The notes: generated by a model not told the origin, from the sequence alone. 64,000 nt of DNA from Thauera sp. 2A1 (GCF_009469595.2 NZ_SSXV01000001.1:310001-374000); one strand, 5' to 3'; positions 51,122 through 61,468 are shown, numbered from the stretch's first letter. A program made the numbers and translations.

Positions 51122-52321
51122 ATGAGTGATGTTCAGGCCGCGATCGACCTGATCAAGCGTGGCACGGATGAACTGCTGATCGAGGCTGAACTGATCGAGA
51201 AGCTGAAGAGCGGGCGTCCGTTGCGCATCAAGGCCGGTTTCGACCCCACCGCCCCCGACCTGCATCTGGGCCACACCGTGCTGATCAACAAGATGCGCCA
51301 TTTCCAGGAGCTGGGGCACCATGTGATGTTCCTGATCGGCGACTTCACCGGCATGATCGGCGACCCCAGCGGCAAGAACGCCACCCGGCCGCCGCTGTCG
51401 CGTGAGCAGATCGCCGACAACGCGAAGACCTACCAGGAGCAGGTGTTCAAGATCCTCGACCCCGCGAAGACGGAGATCTGCTTCAACTCCGCCTGGATGG
51501 AAGGGCTCGGCTCGGCCGGCATGATCCGGCTCGCGGCGCAGCAGACGGTCGCGCGCATGCTCGAGCGCGATGATTTCTCCAAGCGCTACGCCAACAACCA
51601 GTCGATCGCGATCCACGAGTTCCTGTACCCGCTGTGCCAGGGGTACGACTCGGTGGCGATGAAGGCCGATGTCGAGCTCGGCGGCACCGACCAGCGCTTC
51701 AACCTGCTGATGGGCCGCGAATTGCAGAAGCACTACGGGCAGGCGCCGCAGTGCGTGGTGATGGTGCCGCTGCTCGAGGGCCTGGATGGCGTCAACAAGA
51801 TGTCGAAGTCGCTCGGCAACTACATCGGCATCGCCGAGGCGCCCAAGGAGATCTTCGGCAAGACGATGTCGGTGTCCGACACGCTGATGTGGCGCTACTA
51901 CGATCTGCTGTCCTTCCGCTCGACGGCCGAGATCGCGCAACTGCGGAGCGAGGTCGAGGGCGGGCGCAATCCGCGCGACGTCAAGGTCATGCTGGCGATG
52001 GAACTCGTCGGCCGCTTCCATGGCCAGAAGGCCGCCGAAGAGGCGCTCGCCGACTTCGAGGCGCGCTTCCAGCGCAATGCCATTCCCGAGGACTTGCCCG
52101 AAGTGCGCGTGCAGGTGGGCGCCGAGGGGCTGCCGGTGTTCCAGGTGGTCAAGCAGGCCGGCCTCACCGGATCGACTTCAGAAGCCATGCGCATGATCGA
52201 GCAAGGCGCGGTGAAGCTGAACGGCGAGCGGGTGGATGACAAGGGCCAGGTGCTGGCGGCCGGTGCCACGGTCGTGCTGCAGGTCGGCAAGCGCAAGTTC
52301 GCGGCAGTGGTGCTGGAATGA
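51122..52321 (+). CDS. tyrS: Tyrosyl-tRNA synthetase
   Basis: A 399-residue class I synthetase, short TyrRS type. The HIGH-like motif is [11 protein letters not shown], the second motif is [13 protein letters not shown], and the C-terminal S4 RNA-binding domain is seen in [27 protein letters not shown] precedes the ATG. The upstream 90 bases are AT-richer than the rest, as expected for a promoter region shared with the divergent peptidase gene. Confidence 0.95.
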   Translation: MSDVQAAIDLIKRGTDELLIEAELIEKLKSGRPLRIKAGFDPTAPDLHLGHTVLINKMRHFQELGHHVMFLIGDFTGMIGDPSGKNATRPPLSREQIADNAKTYQEQVFKILDPAKTEICFNSAWMEGLGSAGMIRLAAQQTVARMLERDDFSKRYANNQSIAIHEFLYPLCQGYDSVAMKADVELGGTDQRFNLLMGRELQKHYGQAPQCVVMVPLLEGLDGVNKMSKSLGNYIGIAEAPKEIFGKTMSVSDTLMWRYYDLLSFRSTAEIAQLRSEVEGGRNPRDVKVMLAMELVGRFHGQKAAEEALADFEARFQRNAIPEDLPEVRVQVGAEGLPVFQVVKQAGLTGSTSEAMRMIEQGAVKLNGERVDDKGQVLAAGATVVLQVGKRKFAAVVLE

Positions 52322-52355
52322 GCGAGGCCGCGCCGCGCACGGGCAGGGGGGCTGC

Positions 52356-53171
52356 ATGCTGACGACGGCCGATGCCGCGCGCCCGATCGGCGTGTTCGAT
52401 TCCGGCGTCGGCGGGCTGACCGTCGTGCGGGCGTTGATGGAGCGCCTGCCGCTCGAGAACATCATCTATTTTGGCGATACCGCGCGCGTGCCCTACGGCG
52501 TGAAGTCGGTTGCCACGATCGAGCAGTTCACCGAGCAGATCACCCGCTTCCTGCTGCAGCGTGACGTGAAGATGCTGATCATCGCCTGCAACACCATGGC
52601 GGCGGTGGCGGCGCATGTGGTGCACCGGCTGGCGCGGGACGTACCGGTGCTGGACGTCATCGAGGCCGGCGCGCGCGCTGCCGTGGCCGAGTCGTCGGGC
52701 AGACGCATCGGCGTGATCGGCACGCCCACCACGATCAACAGCAATGCCTACGCGCGTCGCATCCATGCGCTCGATCCGACCGCACGGGTGTATTCGCAGG
52801 CCTGCCCGCTGTTCGTGCCGCTGGTGGAAGAGGGCTGGCTGGACCACGAGGTCACGCGCCTGACTGCGCAGGAATACCTGCGGCCGGTGCTGGCGGAAGA
52901 GGTCGACAGCCTGGTGCTTGGTTGCACGCATTACCCGCTGCTCAAGCCGCTGTTGCGCGACGTCGCCGGACCGGCGGTGAAGCTCATCGATTCCGCCGTG
53001 ACCACGGCGGAGTTTGCTGCGCAGCGTCTGCATCATGAAGGGCTGGCGCAGCGTGGCGGTGCGCCGGCGAGCTACCACTATGTGGTTAGCGACGTGCCGC
53101 TGCGCTTCCAGACGATAGGCGAGCGCTTCCTCGGCCGCTCTCTGGGGCAGGTCGAGAAAGTCGACTGGTAG
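52356..53171 (+). CDS. murI: Glutamate racemase
   Basis: A 271-residue enzyme providing D-glutamate for peptidoglycan. Motifs are PIGVFDSGVGGLTVVRAL at the start, IIACNTMAAVAAHVV with the first catalytic Cys, and SLVLGCTHYPLLKPLL with the second. YFGDTARVPYGVKS is also conserved. The start at 52356 is 34 bases after tyrS; the ribosome-binding site is a weak GGGGG. Confidence 0.93.
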   Translation: MLTTADAARPIGVFDSGVGGLTVVRALMERLPLENIIYFGDTARVPYGVKSVATIEQFTEQITRFLLQRDVKMLIIACNTMAAVAAHVVHRLARDVPVLDVIEAGARAAVAESSGRRIGVIGTPTTINSNAYARRIHALDPTARVYSQACPLFVPLVEEGWLDHEVTRLTAQEYLRPVLAEEVDSLVLGCTHYPLLKPLLRDVAGPAVKLIDSAVTTAEFAAQRLHHEGLAQRGGAPASYHYVVSDVPLRFQTIGERFLGRSLGQVEKVDW

Positions 53172-53176
53172 GGCGT

Positions 53177-54031
53177 TCAGGCCGGACCGCTCGCGACCGG
53201 ACGCGAGGGGTCGGCGCACCACTCGCTCCACGAACCGGCGTACAGGCGCGAGCCGTGAAAGCCGGCCGCTTCCATCGCGAGCAGGTTGTGGCAGGCGGTG
53301 ACGCCCGACCCGCACTGATGCACGACCTGATGCGGGTTGCGCGCGGCGAGCAGGGCGCCGAACTCCTCGCGCAGCACCGAGGCCTGCTTGAAGCAGCCGT
53401 CCGTGACGAGGTTGTCGCGGAAGAAACGGTTGATTGCGCCGGGGATGTGGCCTCCGACAGGATCCAGCATCTCGTTTTCGCCGCGGAAGCGGTCGGGGCT
53501 GCGCGCATCGAGCAGCAGCATGTCCGTCCCGCCCAGATGCGCGGCAACGTAATCGGCGTCGACCCGTCCGGGCTGCAGCGAGAACGTGTAGCTGCGCTGT
53601 ATCGGTTCGGGCGTTTCGGCGTCGAGGGCCTGTCCGGCGCGGCACCATGCCTGCAGGCCGCCGTCGAGCACCGCCACGCGGTGATGACCAAGCCAGCGCA
53701 TGAGCCACCACAGGCGTGCGGCGAACATTCCGCCGGTGTCGTCGTAGGCGACGACCTGGCTGTGGTTGTCGATGCCGCACTCGCCAAGGCGGGCGGCGAG
53801 CTGCGCCGGATCGGGCAGCGGGTGACGGCCGTTGGTGCCGGAGCGAAAGCCCGATAGATCGGTATCGAGATCGAGGAAGAACGCGCCGGGAATATGGCTG
53901 CGGCGCCAGGCCTGGTAGCCGAAATCCGGATTCGCCAGGTCGAAGCGGCAGTCGATGACCACCCAGTCGGCGTCGCGCAATCGTTGCGCCAGGTCGAGCG
54001 CACCGATCAGCGTGGCGAACGAAGCGTTCAC
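53177..54031 (-). CDS. sseA: Thiosulfate/3-mercaptopyruvate sulfurtransferase
   Basis: A 284-residue two-domain rhodanese. The GTG start overlaps the upstream stop (GTGA). The N-terminal inactive domain has VIDCRFDLANPDFGYQAWRR and HIPGAFFLDLDTDLSG; the C-terminal domain has the active-site loop HQCGSGVTACHNLLAMEAAG, with the CGSGVTA pattern typical of mercaptopyruvate sulfurtransferases. It moves sulfane sulfur to cyanide or thiols. It is coupled to a SpoIIAA-like gene. Confidence 0.88.
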   Translation of the reverse strand: MNASFATLIGALDLAQRLRDADWVVIDCRFDLANPDFGYQAWRRSHIPGAFFLDLDTDLSGFRSGTNGRHPLPDPAQLAARLGECGIDNHSQVVAYDDTGGMFAARLWWLMRWLGHHRVAVLDGGLQAWCRAGQALDAETPEPIQRSYTFSLQPGRVDADYVAAHLGGTDMLLLDARSPDRFRGENEMLDPVGGHIPGAINRFFRDNLVTDGCFKQASVLREEFGALLAARNPHQVVHQCGSGVTACHNLLAMEAAGFHGSRLYAGSWSEWCADPSRPVASGPA

Positions 54032-54390
54032 GGTGCGGCCTCGGCCGTTTCCGCCAGCCAGTCGCGTGCCTCGGCTTCCTCGCTGAAGACCTGCACTTCG
54101 GCATCGACGAAGAGCTGTGATACCCACGCGCTCCAGGTCAGCCACTGGTCTTCGGTGAGGATGGCGATGCGGCGGAAATCGTGCGCGTGCTGGCGAGAGA
54201 ACTTGATCTCTTCCCAGGCTACATCGAGCGTGAAGCCGACCATCTCGCGCAGATCCATGAGCAGGTCGACCTGCCCTTCGAACTGGACCTTGAAGTTCAC
54301 GAGCTCCTCGAACTCCTTGTAGTCCGACAGCGTGAATTCGCCGAATACGGTGACGGCAACGCGTTTATCGCTGTGGTCGGTGGTGATCAT
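54028..54390 (-). CDS. SpoIIAA-like (STAS-fold) protein
   Basis: A 120-residue soluble protein of the SpoIIAA-like family: VAVTVFGEFTLSDYKEFEEL, VDLLMDLREMVGFTLDVAWE and RIAILTEDQWLTWSAWVSQL. Members are small and of unknown biochemical role, possibly lipid or ligand binding. A good sigma-70 promoter lies 27 bases upstream of the ATG. It is cotranscribed with the sulfurtransferase. Confidence 0.85.
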   Translation of the reverse strand: MITTDHSDKRVAVTVFGEFTLSDYKEFEELVNFKVQFEGQVDLLMDLREMVGFTLDVAWEEIKFSRQHAHDFRRIAILTEDQWLTWSAWVSQLFVDAEVQVFSEEAEARDWLAETAEAAP

Positions 54391-54422
54391 GGCAGTCTCC
54401 GCTCGGCAATGAGGTGCTTACC

Positions 54423-54451
54423 ACTATAGCCTTCGCGCCGGTGCGGCTCAA
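54423..54451 (-). promoter_or_regulatory. Sigma-70 promoter of the SpoIIAA-like/sulfurtransferase operon
   Basis: On the minus strand TTGAGC and TATAGT are separated by exactly 17 bases. Transcription would start near 54417, 27 bases before the ATG at 54390. Confidence 0.65.
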
Positions 54452-54590
54452 TCGCAGCGCCGCGCCACTGCAAGGTTCTGGCCGGGCGCTAGGGACCATC
54501 CGAGATCGCGCTGCCGGCCGGTCGCGCGACAGCGTCGAATCGGGTTAGGCTTGACGCCCGCATGGCGCACCCACATGACGGGAGAAGGCG

Positions 54591-56081
54591 ATGAGCTACC
54601 TGCTGGCGCTGGACCAGGGGACGACGAGTTCGCGGGCGATGGTGTTCGATGCGGAGGGCCGACTGCGCGGCGCAGCGCAGCGCGGCTTTGCCCAGCACTA
54701 CCCGCATCCCGGCTGGGTCGAGCACGACGCGCACGAGCTCTTGCAGACGCAGCTCGAGTGTGCCCGTGCGGCCCTTGCCGATGCGGGTGTGCACGCCAGC
54801 GGGCTCGCCGCGCTCGGTATCGCCAACCAGCGCGAGACGACAGTGCTGTGGGAGCGTGCCAGTGGTCGTGCGCTGGCGCCCGCCATCGTCTGGCAGGACC
54901 GGCGTACCGCGGCCGACTGCGACCGCCTGCGGGCAGAAGGCTGGGCGGACGATCTTCGCGCGCGCACCGGCCTCGAGCTGGATCCGTACTTCTCCGCCAC
55001 CAAGCTGGCCTGGCTGCTCGACCATCTGCCGGGTGCGCGCGAGCGTGCGGAGCGCGGCGAGCTCGCCTTCGGCACCGTGGACAGTTGGCTGGCGTGGCAC
55101 CTGACCGGCGGGCGGCTGCATGTCACCGATCCGACCAATGCGTCGCGCACGCTGCTGTTCAACCTCCACACGCGGGACTGGGATCCGCTGCTGCTCGAGC
55201 GCTTCCGCATTCCGGCGCAGCTCCTGCCGGTGGTGGTGGACAGCAGCGGCATCTGCGGCGAGACCGATGCCGCGGTGCTCGGCGCTGCAGTGCCGATTGC
55301 GGGAATTGCGGGCGACCAGCAGGCAGCCGCCTTCGGCCAGGCCTGCTTCGCTTCGGGCATGGCCAAGAACACCTACGGCACCGGTTGCTTCCTCCTCATG
55401 AACATCGGCGACGTGCCGGTGGACTCGCGTAACCGCCTGCTTACCACGATCGCATGGGCCGGGCGGGGCGCGACACGCTATGCCCTCGAGGGCAGCGTGT
55501 TCATGGGGGGCGCCACGGTGCAGTGGCTGCGCGATGCGCTCGGCCTGGTGAAGCGCGCAGCCGATATCGAGGCGCTCGCCGCCAGCGTGCCGGACAGCGG
55601 GGGTGTGGTCCTGGTGCCGGCCTTTACCGGCCTGGGGGCGCCGCACTGGGACGCTTACGCGCGAGGAACCCTGATCGGGCTGACGCGGGGCACGGGTGCC
55701 GGCCATATCGCGCGTGCGGCACTGGAGGCGATCGCCTTGCAGACGGTGGATCTCGTCGACGCGATGAAGCGCGACGGCGCCGCGCCGCTGCGCGAGCTGC
55801 GCGTCGACGGCGGCGCGGCGGCGAACGACCTGCTGATGCAGATCCAGGCCGACCTGCTTGGCGTGCCGGTGCTGCGGCCGCGCATGCTCGAGACCACTGC
55901 GCTGGGGGCCGCTTTTCTTGCCGGCCTGGGTGTCGGCATGTGGACCGGGGAAGACGAGTTGGCCGCGCAGTGGCAGGTCGACCGCGTGTTCTCCCCGTCG
56001 CTGCCGATCGACGCGCGTGAGGCGGCGTGCGCTCGCTGGCAGCGCGCGGTGGAGCGGGCGGCGGGTTGGGCGCAGCCGTGA
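54591..56081 (+). CDS. glpK: Glycerol kinase
   Basis: A 496-residue FGGY-family kinase phosphorylating glycerol. The start of the fold is [20 protein letters not shown]; substrate residues appear in [15 protein letters not shown] and [12 protein letters not shown]; the ATP-side motif is [19 protein letters not shown] and [21 protein letters not shown] precedes the ATG. It is followed 31 bases later by glpD, making a glycerol-use operon. No transporter (glpF) is next to it. Confidence 0.95.
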   Translation: MSYLLALDQGTTSSRAMVFDAEGRLRGAAQRGFAQHYPHPGWVEHDAHELLQTQLECARAALADAGVHASGLAALGIANQRETTVLWERASGRALAPAIVWQDRRTAADCDRLRAEGWADDLRARTGLELDPYFSATKLAWLLDHLPGARERAERGELAFGTVDSWLAWHLTGGRLHVTDPTNASRTLLFNLHTRDWDPLLLERFRIPAQLLPVVVDSSGICGETDAAVLGAAVPIAGIAGDQQAAAFGQACFASGMAKNTYGTGCFLLMNIGDVPVDSRNRLLTTIAWAGRGATRYALEGSVFMGGATVQWLRDALGLVKRAADIEALAASVPDSGGVVLVPAFTGLGAPHWDAYARGTLIGLTRGTGAGHIARAALEAIALQTVDLVDAMKRDGAAPLRELRVDGGAAANDLLMQIQADLLGVPVLRPRMLETTALGAAFLAGLGVGMWTGEDELAAQWQVDRVFSPSLPIDAREAACARWQRAVERAAGWAQP

Positions 56082-56112
56082 CGAGGGAGGGCGCGATCCG
56101 GCGGGAGCGGGC

Positions 56113-57687
56113 ATGCATGCAGCGGATCTTTCCCGGCCGGCGCTGATCGCGCGCCTGCGCGAGGCCCGCATCTGGGACGTGGTCGTCATCGGCGGTGGCG
56201 CGAGCGGCCTGGGCTGCGCTGTCGATGCGGCTGCACGCGGCCATTCCGTGCTGCTGGTCGAAGCGCAGGACTTCGCCGCCGGCACGAGTTCGCGCGCCAC
56301 CAAGCTGGTCCACGGCGGGGTGCGTTATCTGGCGCAGGGGCGGCTCGCGCTGGTGCGCGAAGCGCTCGCCGAACGTGCCCACCTGCTAAAGAACGCACCG
56401 CATCTGGTGCGCCCGCTGCGCTTCGTGGTGCCGGCTTACCGCTGGTACGACCGGCCGCTTATGGGCGTCGGGCTGGGCCTGTACGACCTGCTGGCCAGCG
56501 GCAGCAGTGCGATTGGCCGCAGCCGGTCGCTCGATGTCGCGCGCACGGTAGCGGCGCTGCCCAACGTCAATACGGCAGGTCTGCGCGGCGGCATCGCCTA
56601 CATGGATGCGCAGTTCGACGACGCACGCCTCGCGCTGGCGCTCGCGCGCACGGTGTTCGACCTTGGCGGCACTGCGATCAACCATTGCGAGGTCTGCGAA
56701 CTCGTGGTCGAGGACGGCCGCGTCCGCGGCGTGCGCGTGCGTGATCGCGAAACGGGCGAGGCATGCCGGGTGGCTGCGCGAGTGGTGATCAACGCCACCG
56801 GCGTGTGGGCGGATGCCGTCCGCCGCCTGGCCGATCCCGCCGTCCCGCCGCTGCTGCGGCCGAGCCAGGGCGTGCATCTGGTCGTCGACCACGAATTCCT
56901 GCCCGGCTCCGATGCAATGCTGGTGCCGCGCACCGCCGACGGGCGGGTCTTGTTCGCCATTCCGTGGCAGGGCAGGGTGCTGCTCGGCACTACCGATACG
57001 CCGCGCCGGGACACCCCGCTCGAACCACGCCCGCTGCCCGGCGAGGTGGACTTCATCCTCGCCACCGCCGCGCGCCATCTGGCCCGTGCGCCCACGCGCA
57101 CCGACGTGCGCAGCGCCTTCGTCGGCCTGCGGCCGCTGATCGGTGCCGGCGATGCGTCGGCCACACGCAATCTGTCGCGCGAGCATGTCGTCGAGGTGTC
57201 GTCGCGCGGGCTCGTCAGCGTGACCGGCGGCAAGTGGACCACGTATCGCCTGATGGCGGCTGACGCGGTGGACGCGGCGCAGTCGGTGGCCGGGCTGCCG
57301 CGGCGCGACTCGCAGACCGCATGCCTGCCGCTGCATGGCGCGCCTTCGACACATGGCGCCGCGTCCGCATCGGATTGCTACGGAACCGACCGTGACCAGG
57401 TGGATCGCCTCGCGGGGGCAGGCCGCCGTCTGGTCGAGGGGCTGACGCTGACCGAGGCCGAGGTGCGCTACGCGTTTCGCGCCGAGTTCGCCCGTACGGT
57501 GGACGACGTGCTCGCCCGCCGGCATCGGGCGCTTTTCCTCGATGCCACGCTGGCGGCTGCGGCCGCCCCCGCGGTGGCGTCCATCCTCGCGCAGGAGCGG
57601 GGCGTGGGCGCCGACTGGTGCGCGGCCGAATGCACGCGTTTTGCCGCGCTGGCGGCGCGCTATCGCGACCTGGGCATGGGTGTGTAG
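56113..57687 (+). CDS. glpD: Glycerol-3-phosphate dehydrogenase (FAD)
   Basis: A 524-residue respiratory flavoenzyme oxidising glycerol 3-phosphate to dihydroxyacetone phosphate at the inner membrane. The FAD loop is DVVVIGGGASGLGCAVDAAA, followed by TSSRATKLVHGGVRYLAQG; later VINATGVWADAVRRLADP, LGTTDTPRRDTPLE and SVTGGKWTTYRLMAADAVD. Two overlapping ATGs at 56113 and 56117 are present; only the first is in frame. Confidence 0.94.
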   Translation: MHAADLSRPALIARLREARIWDVVVIGGGASGLGCAVDAAARGHSVLLVEAQDFAAGTSSRATKLVHGGVRYLAQGRLALVREALAERAHLLKNAPHLVRPLRFVVPAYRWYDRPLMGVGLGLYDLLASGSSAIGRSRSLDVARTVAALPNVNTAGLRGGIAYMDAQFDDARLALALARTVFDLGGTAINHCEVCELVVEDGRVRGVRVRDRETGEACRVAARVVINATGVWADAVRRLADPAVPPLLRPSQGVHLVVDHEFLPGSDAMLVPRTADGRVLFAIPWQGRVLLGTTDTPRRDTPLEPRPLPGEVDFILATAARHLARAPTRTDVRSAFVGLRPLIGAGDASATRNLSREHVVEVSSRGLVSVTGGKWTTYRLMAADAVDAAQSVAGLPRRDSQTACLPLHGAPSTHGAASASDCYGTDRDQVDRLAGAGRRLVEGLTLTEAEVRYAFRAEFARTVDDVLARRHRALFLDATLAAAAAPAVASILAQERGVGADWCAAECTRFAALAARYRDLGMGV

Positions 57688-57701
57688 CCGTCGTCGGGCG
57701 T

Positions 57702-57727
57702 CGCCGCCGTTGTCGGGTGCGGCGGCG
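57702..57727. terminator. GC stem-loop between glpD and the DUF2917 gene
   Basis: CGCCGCCG and CGGCGGCG pair around a ten-base loop, 15 bases after the glpD stop and just before the end of the convergent gene. There is no T-run, so termination here is only possible. Confidence 0.35.
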
Positions 57728-57736
57728 GCGCGCGCC

Positions 57737-58090
57737 TCAGCTTCGTCCCGCGCAGCCCAGCGCCTCGGGTCGTACGATCGCGGTGCTGGCTACGGCCTGC
57801 AGCCATTGCCGGCCGCGCGACCATGCGTCTGCAGTCAGCCGCCCGGTGCTGCCCTCGCGTGGCGGCTGCAGCCTGATGCGGGCGGCGCCATCGGCCTCGA
57901 TGAGCACATGCCCGCTGCCGGGCAAGACGAAACGCTCGCCCCTTGCCAGCCACTTGTCTTGTGAATGACCCTCAAGCGTCAGCCAGGCGCGCCCGGCTTC
58001 GCAGATGACCGTCCAGCCTTCCGCGTCGCGCACGGACAGCAGCCGATCGACCTCGAATGTCTGCACCAACGATGCTAGTCTGGCTTCCAT
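57737..58090 (-). CDS. DUF2917 family protein
   Basis: A 117-residue protein starting at ATG 58090 after GAGGAGAAG. The family pattern is RLLSVRDAEGWTVICEAGRA followed by WLTLEGHSQDKWLARGERFV and HVLIEADGAARIRLQPP, a small beta-rich cupin-like fold. Function unknown. It is divergent from a LysR-type regulator, a pairing often seen in Betaproteobacteria, so it is probably the regulator's target. Confidence 0.85.
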   Translation of the reverse strand: MEARLASLVQTFEVDRLLSVRDAEGWTVICEAGRAWLTLEGHSQDKWLARGERFVLPGSGHVLIEADGAARIRLQPPREGSTGRLTADAWSRGRQWLQAVASTAIVRPEALGCAGRS

Positions 58091-58188
58091 GTCGCTTCTC
58101 CTCGATCGGTTGTGTGGATTCATTGTGGTCGAGCGGCCGGCGACTTCAAAACGATGAAATCTCTCGGATTTGTGAGTAGGGCTAACAA

Positions 58189-59223
58189 ATGGAACGTCCT
58201 GGCAGGCTCCCGCCGCTATCCGCATTGCGCATGTTCGAGGCCGCTGCGCGGCTGGGCAGTTTCTCGCGTGCGGCCGACGAACTGTTCGTCACGCATGGGG
58301 CGGTCAGTCACCAGATCCGCGCGCTGGAGGAGCAACTCGGCTTCCCGCTGTTCCTGCGGCAGGGGCGGCAGGTCAGCCTGACGCCGGCTGGAATGGAACT
58401 GCTGCAGGGCACCAACGCGGCCCTGCGACAGTTGTCGGACACGGTCTCTGCGCTGCGTCGACGAATGAATCGGAACCGCCTGTCCGTCAGCACGATGCCG
58501 TCGTTTGCCGGCCGCTGGCTGGCGCCGCGGATCGGCGATTTCATCGATCGCCATCCCGATGCCGAAGTGAACATCACCGCCACCAACGAACTCGCGGATT
58601 TCGCGCGCGACGCCGTCGATGTCTGCATCCGCTGGGGACCGGGCGGCTATTCGGGAGTGCGCGCGGCGCTGCTCATGGAGGACGAGCTTTTTCCCGTCCT
58701 CAGCCCGACCCTGGTGGCGAACCGATGCATCGCCGAGCCGGCTGACCTCGCCGGCCTGCCGTTGCTGCGCTCGGAAGGCGAGGACTGGCTGCCGTGGTTT
58801 CGCGCGGCCGGCCTGGACTGGCCCGAGCCGTCGACCGGACTGATGATCTCGGACTCCGCCCTCGTGGTGCAGGCGGCCATCGAGGGCCGCGGCGTCGCAC
58901 TGGCGCGTCGCAGCCTCGCCGCGCTGGCGCTGCGCGCGGGCAAGCTGGCGCGGCCGTTCATGATCGGTATCCCGGCCGCGCATGCGCCGCACAGCGAGAG
59001 TGGCTGCAGCTTCGATTACCCGGCGGACTTCGACGCCCGTCCGCGTTGGCACTACTGGATCGTGCTGCCGGAGCGCCAGGCAGACACCCCGCTGCTGACC
59101 GATTTTCTCGCGTGGCTGCGCGCCGAGGTGGCGGCAGACCTGGCCGAGCCCTTGTGTCCGCAGGCGGGCCCGGTGTCGGCACCGCTCGTGTTCAGTGTGC
59201 CGCAGGCCCCGTCGGCAGGCTGA
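58189..59223 (+). CDS. LysR-family regulator, GcvA-like
   Basis: A 344-residue regulator. The HTH is in LSALRMFEAAARLGSFSRAA and DELFVTHGAVSHQIRALEEQ; the effector domain begins around residue 90 with LSVSTMPSFAGRWLAPRIGD and contains DAVDVCIRWGPGGYSGVRAA, as in GcvA-type proteins. The C-terminal 30 residues are an extra tail. Its 3' end overlaps the convergent sensor kinase gene by 32 bases. It probably controls the divergent DUF2917 gene. Confidence 0.9.
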   Translation: MERPGRLPPLSALRMFEAAARLGSFSRAADELFVTHGAVSHQIRALEEQLGFPLFLRQGRQVSLTPAGMELLQGTNAALRQLSDTVSALRRRMNRNRLSVSTMPSFAGRWLAPRIGDFIDRHPDAEVNITATNELADFARDAVDVCIRWGPGGYSGVRAALLMEDELFPVLSPTLVANRCIAEPADLAGLPLLRSEGEDWLPWFRAAGLDWPEPSTGLMISDSALVVQAAIEGRGVALARRSLAALALRAGKLARPFMIGIPAAHAPHSESGCSFDYPADFDARPRWHYWIVLPERQADTPLLTDFLAWLRAEVAADLAEPLCPQAGPVSAPLVFSVPQAPSAG

Positions 59224-60520
59224 CCACGGCCTCGAGACCGCCTTCGGGGTAATTGCGCAGCCTCACCTCGCCACGCTGCGCGCGCAGCAGGTTGCGCGTG
59301 ATCGCAAGGCCCAGTCCGGTGCCGCCGGTCTCCCGGCTGCGCGAGGACTCGGTGCGATAGAAAGGCTCGAACACCTTTTCGAGTTCCTCGTCGGGCAAGC
59401 CGGTGCCGTGATCGCGGATGCGGATCTCGAATTCGTCGCGCCGCTCGACCAGCAGGATCTCGACCCGTCCGCCGAACTTGATGCCGTTCTCGATCAGGTT
59501 CCACAGCGCGCGGCGCAGCGCCGTCGGCTGACCGACGCAGGGATGCCGTGTGCTGCCGGCCACGCTGACCTGCCAGCCCATGTCCTCGGCGTCGGCGCGC
59601 AGGGCCGACAGCAGGCCCGCGAGGTCGATGGGCTGCGCCGGCTGGCGCTCGTCCAGGCTGCGTGCATACGCCAGGCCTTCCTTGACGAGCGCCTGCATGG
59701 CATCGAGGTCGGACTGGATGCGCGCACGCAGGCCCTCGTCGTCGACCAGCTCGGCGCGCAGCCGCAGGCGGGTGATCGGTGTCTGCAGATCGTGCGAGAT
59801 CGCGGCCAGGATACGGGTGCGTTCGGCGACATGCTCGCGGATGCGTTGCTGCATCTGATTGAAGGCGATGGCTGCCTGCGCCACCTCGGTCGGGCCCGAC
59901 GTTTCCATCGGCGCGCGCTCCGGGTCGTCGCCAAGTGCGCGAGCTGCGGCGGCCATCCGTGACAGCGGCCGGGTGGCGAGCCGCACCGCGATCCAGGCAA
60001 GCAGGCTGACGCCGCCGATCAGTGCGAACAGCGCGGCGAACAGCCGGTCCGGGGGCGGCAGTCGCAGGCCGGGCGGCGGCGGAAAGCCAGGCAGGCGCAC
60101 GAGGAGCGCGGTGCTGTCGGCGAGGCTCACCGACGCCAGCAGCAGCGGGTGGGGCATGGTGGGACGCTCAAGCCGATGCAAGCTCACCGTGCGCTCCGGC
60201 ATGGCTTCGCGCAAGGCCTGCAGGAGCGGGTGGCTCGCCTGCTCGGGCGGCATGGCCTCACCTGGAGCGCGCAGTGCGAAGCGCAGCCGGCGGCGGCCGA
60301 ACTCGTCGATCCAGCGCTCCCGGTCGGTCGGTGGCATGCGATCGAGGACATCGGCCGCGGTGGCGATCTCCTGCGCGATGCCGGCCAGCAGCGCCGCACG
60401 CCCGACGCGCTCGCGTTCGCCCGCGAAGAGCATGAAGCTCAGCGCCAGCACCAGCGCAATGCCGATCAGCCAGATCAGCATCAGGCGTGCGAAGAGGCTG
60501 CGCGGCGCGGGCAGTTTCAT
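59192..60520 (-). CDS. Sensor histidine kinase (EnvZ/CpxA-like)
   Basis: A 442-residue membrane kinase. The first helix is LFARLMLIWLIGIALVLALS (residues 8-27), a periplasmic domain follows to about residue 160, and the second helix is LFAALFALIGGVSLLAWIAV. HAMP, then the phospho-acceptor His in AAISHDLQTPITRLRLRAEL; the ATP-binding boxes are NLIENGIKFGG, DHGTGLPDEELEKVFEPF and ETGGTGLGLAITRNLLRAQ. It overlaps the response regulator stop by four bases (ATGA). The partner and divergent Spy-like gene suggest an envelope or metal stress system. Confidence 0.93.
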   Translation of the reverse strand: MKLPAPRSLFARLMLIWLIGIALVLALSFMLFAGERERVGRAALLAGIAQEIATAADVLDRMPPTDRERWIDEFGRRRLRFALRAPGEAMPPEQASHPLLQALREAMPERTVSLHRLERPTMPHPLLLASVSLADSTALLVRLPGFPPPPGLRLPPPDRLFAALFALIGGVSLLAWIAVRLATRPLSRMAAAARALGDDPERAPMETSGPTEVAQAAIAFNQMQQRIREHVAERTRILAAISHDLQTPITRLRLRAELVDDEGLRARIQSDLDAMQALVKEGLAYARSLDERQPAQPIDLAGLLSALRADAEDMGWQVSVAGSTRHPCVGQPTALRRALWNLIENGIKFGGRVEILLVERRDEFEIRIRDHGTGLPDEELEKVFEPFYRTESSRSRETGGTGLGLAITRNLLRAQRGEVRLRNYPEGGLEAVVSLPTGPAAH

Positions 60521-61281
60521 GCGGATCCCCGCTCGTCGCCCACGGTGCTGACCTCGGCGGCGAGCACATAGCCTTCATTGCGCACCGTCTTGATGATCGC
60601 CGGTTCGCGCGCGTTGTCGCCGAGGCGCTGGCGCAGCCGGCTCACCAGCAGGTCGATCGAGCGGTCGAACACATCCGCCTCCCGGCCCTGCGTCAGCTCC
60701 ATCAACTGGTCGCGCGACAGCACCTTCTGCGGATGGGCGAGGAACACGCCCAGCAGCCGGTATTCGGCGCCCGATAGCGCGACCACCGTGCCGGAGCCGT
60801 CGATCAGGTGGCGGTTCACCGTGTCCAGGCGCCACTGGGCGAAATGCAGTTCGCGTGCATTGGCCGGCGGCGCAGCCTCCAGGTTGGGCGGCAGTGCCCG
60901 GGCGCGGCGCAGGATGGCGCGGATGCGCGCGTACAGCTCGCGTGGGACGAAGGGCTTGGGCAGGTAGTCGTCGGCGCCCATCTCGAGGCCGAGGATGCGG
61001 TCCATGTCCTCGCCGCGCGCGGTGAGCATCAGAATCGGCGTGTTGGCCTGCAGGCTGCCGCTGGCGCGCAGGTTGCGGCACAGGCTCAGGCCGTCCTCGC
61101 CGGGCATCATGATGTCGAGCACGATGAGGTCGACGCGGTGGGTCTCGAGCTTGGCCTTCATGTCGCGACCGTCAGCCGCGGTCGTGCAGCGCAGGCCCTG
61201 CTTCTCGAGGTAGTCGGCCAGCAGTTGGCGGATGTCGCGATCGTCATCGACGATGAGGATGTGGTCGGTCTGGTTGCTCAT
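60517..61281 (-). CDS. OmpR-family response regulator
   Basis: A 254-residue regulator. The receiver starts HILIVDDDRDIRQLLADYLE, with the phospho-Asp in VDLIVLDIMMPGEDGLSLCR and the Lys in DDYLPKPFVPRELYARIRAI. The C-terminal winged helix has GAEYRLLGVFLAHPQKVLSR and DRSIDLLVSRLRQRLGDNAR. It is the first gene of the two-component operon and divergent from the Spy/CpxP-like gene 187 bases away, which it probably controls. Confidence 0.94.
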   Translation of the reverse strand: MSNQTDHILIVDDDRDIRQLLADYLEKQGLRCTTAADGRDMKAKLETHRVDLIVLDIMMPGEDGLSLCRNLRASGSLQANTPILMLTARGEDMDRILGLEMGADDYLPKPFVPRELYARIRAILRRARALPPNLEAAPPANARELHFAQWRLDTVNRHLIDGSGTVVALSGAEYRLLGVFLAHPQKVLSRDQLMELTQGREADVFDRSIDLLVSRLRQRLGDNAREPAIIKTVRNEGYVLAAEVSTVGDERGSA

Positions 61282-61468
61282 GGCGATCTCTCCATGGCCG
61301 GCATCTTATGTCGGACACGAACGTGCTTTGTATCCCAGCGTATCCAGCCCGGTCACAGAGACACGAGGCTGCAAAACGAAGGCTTGCGGACAAATCCCGC
61401 TTACACCCGGGTGCTTCAATGGTTCCGTCGCCCGAACGGACGGGCACTGCCCCACGAGGAGAAACATC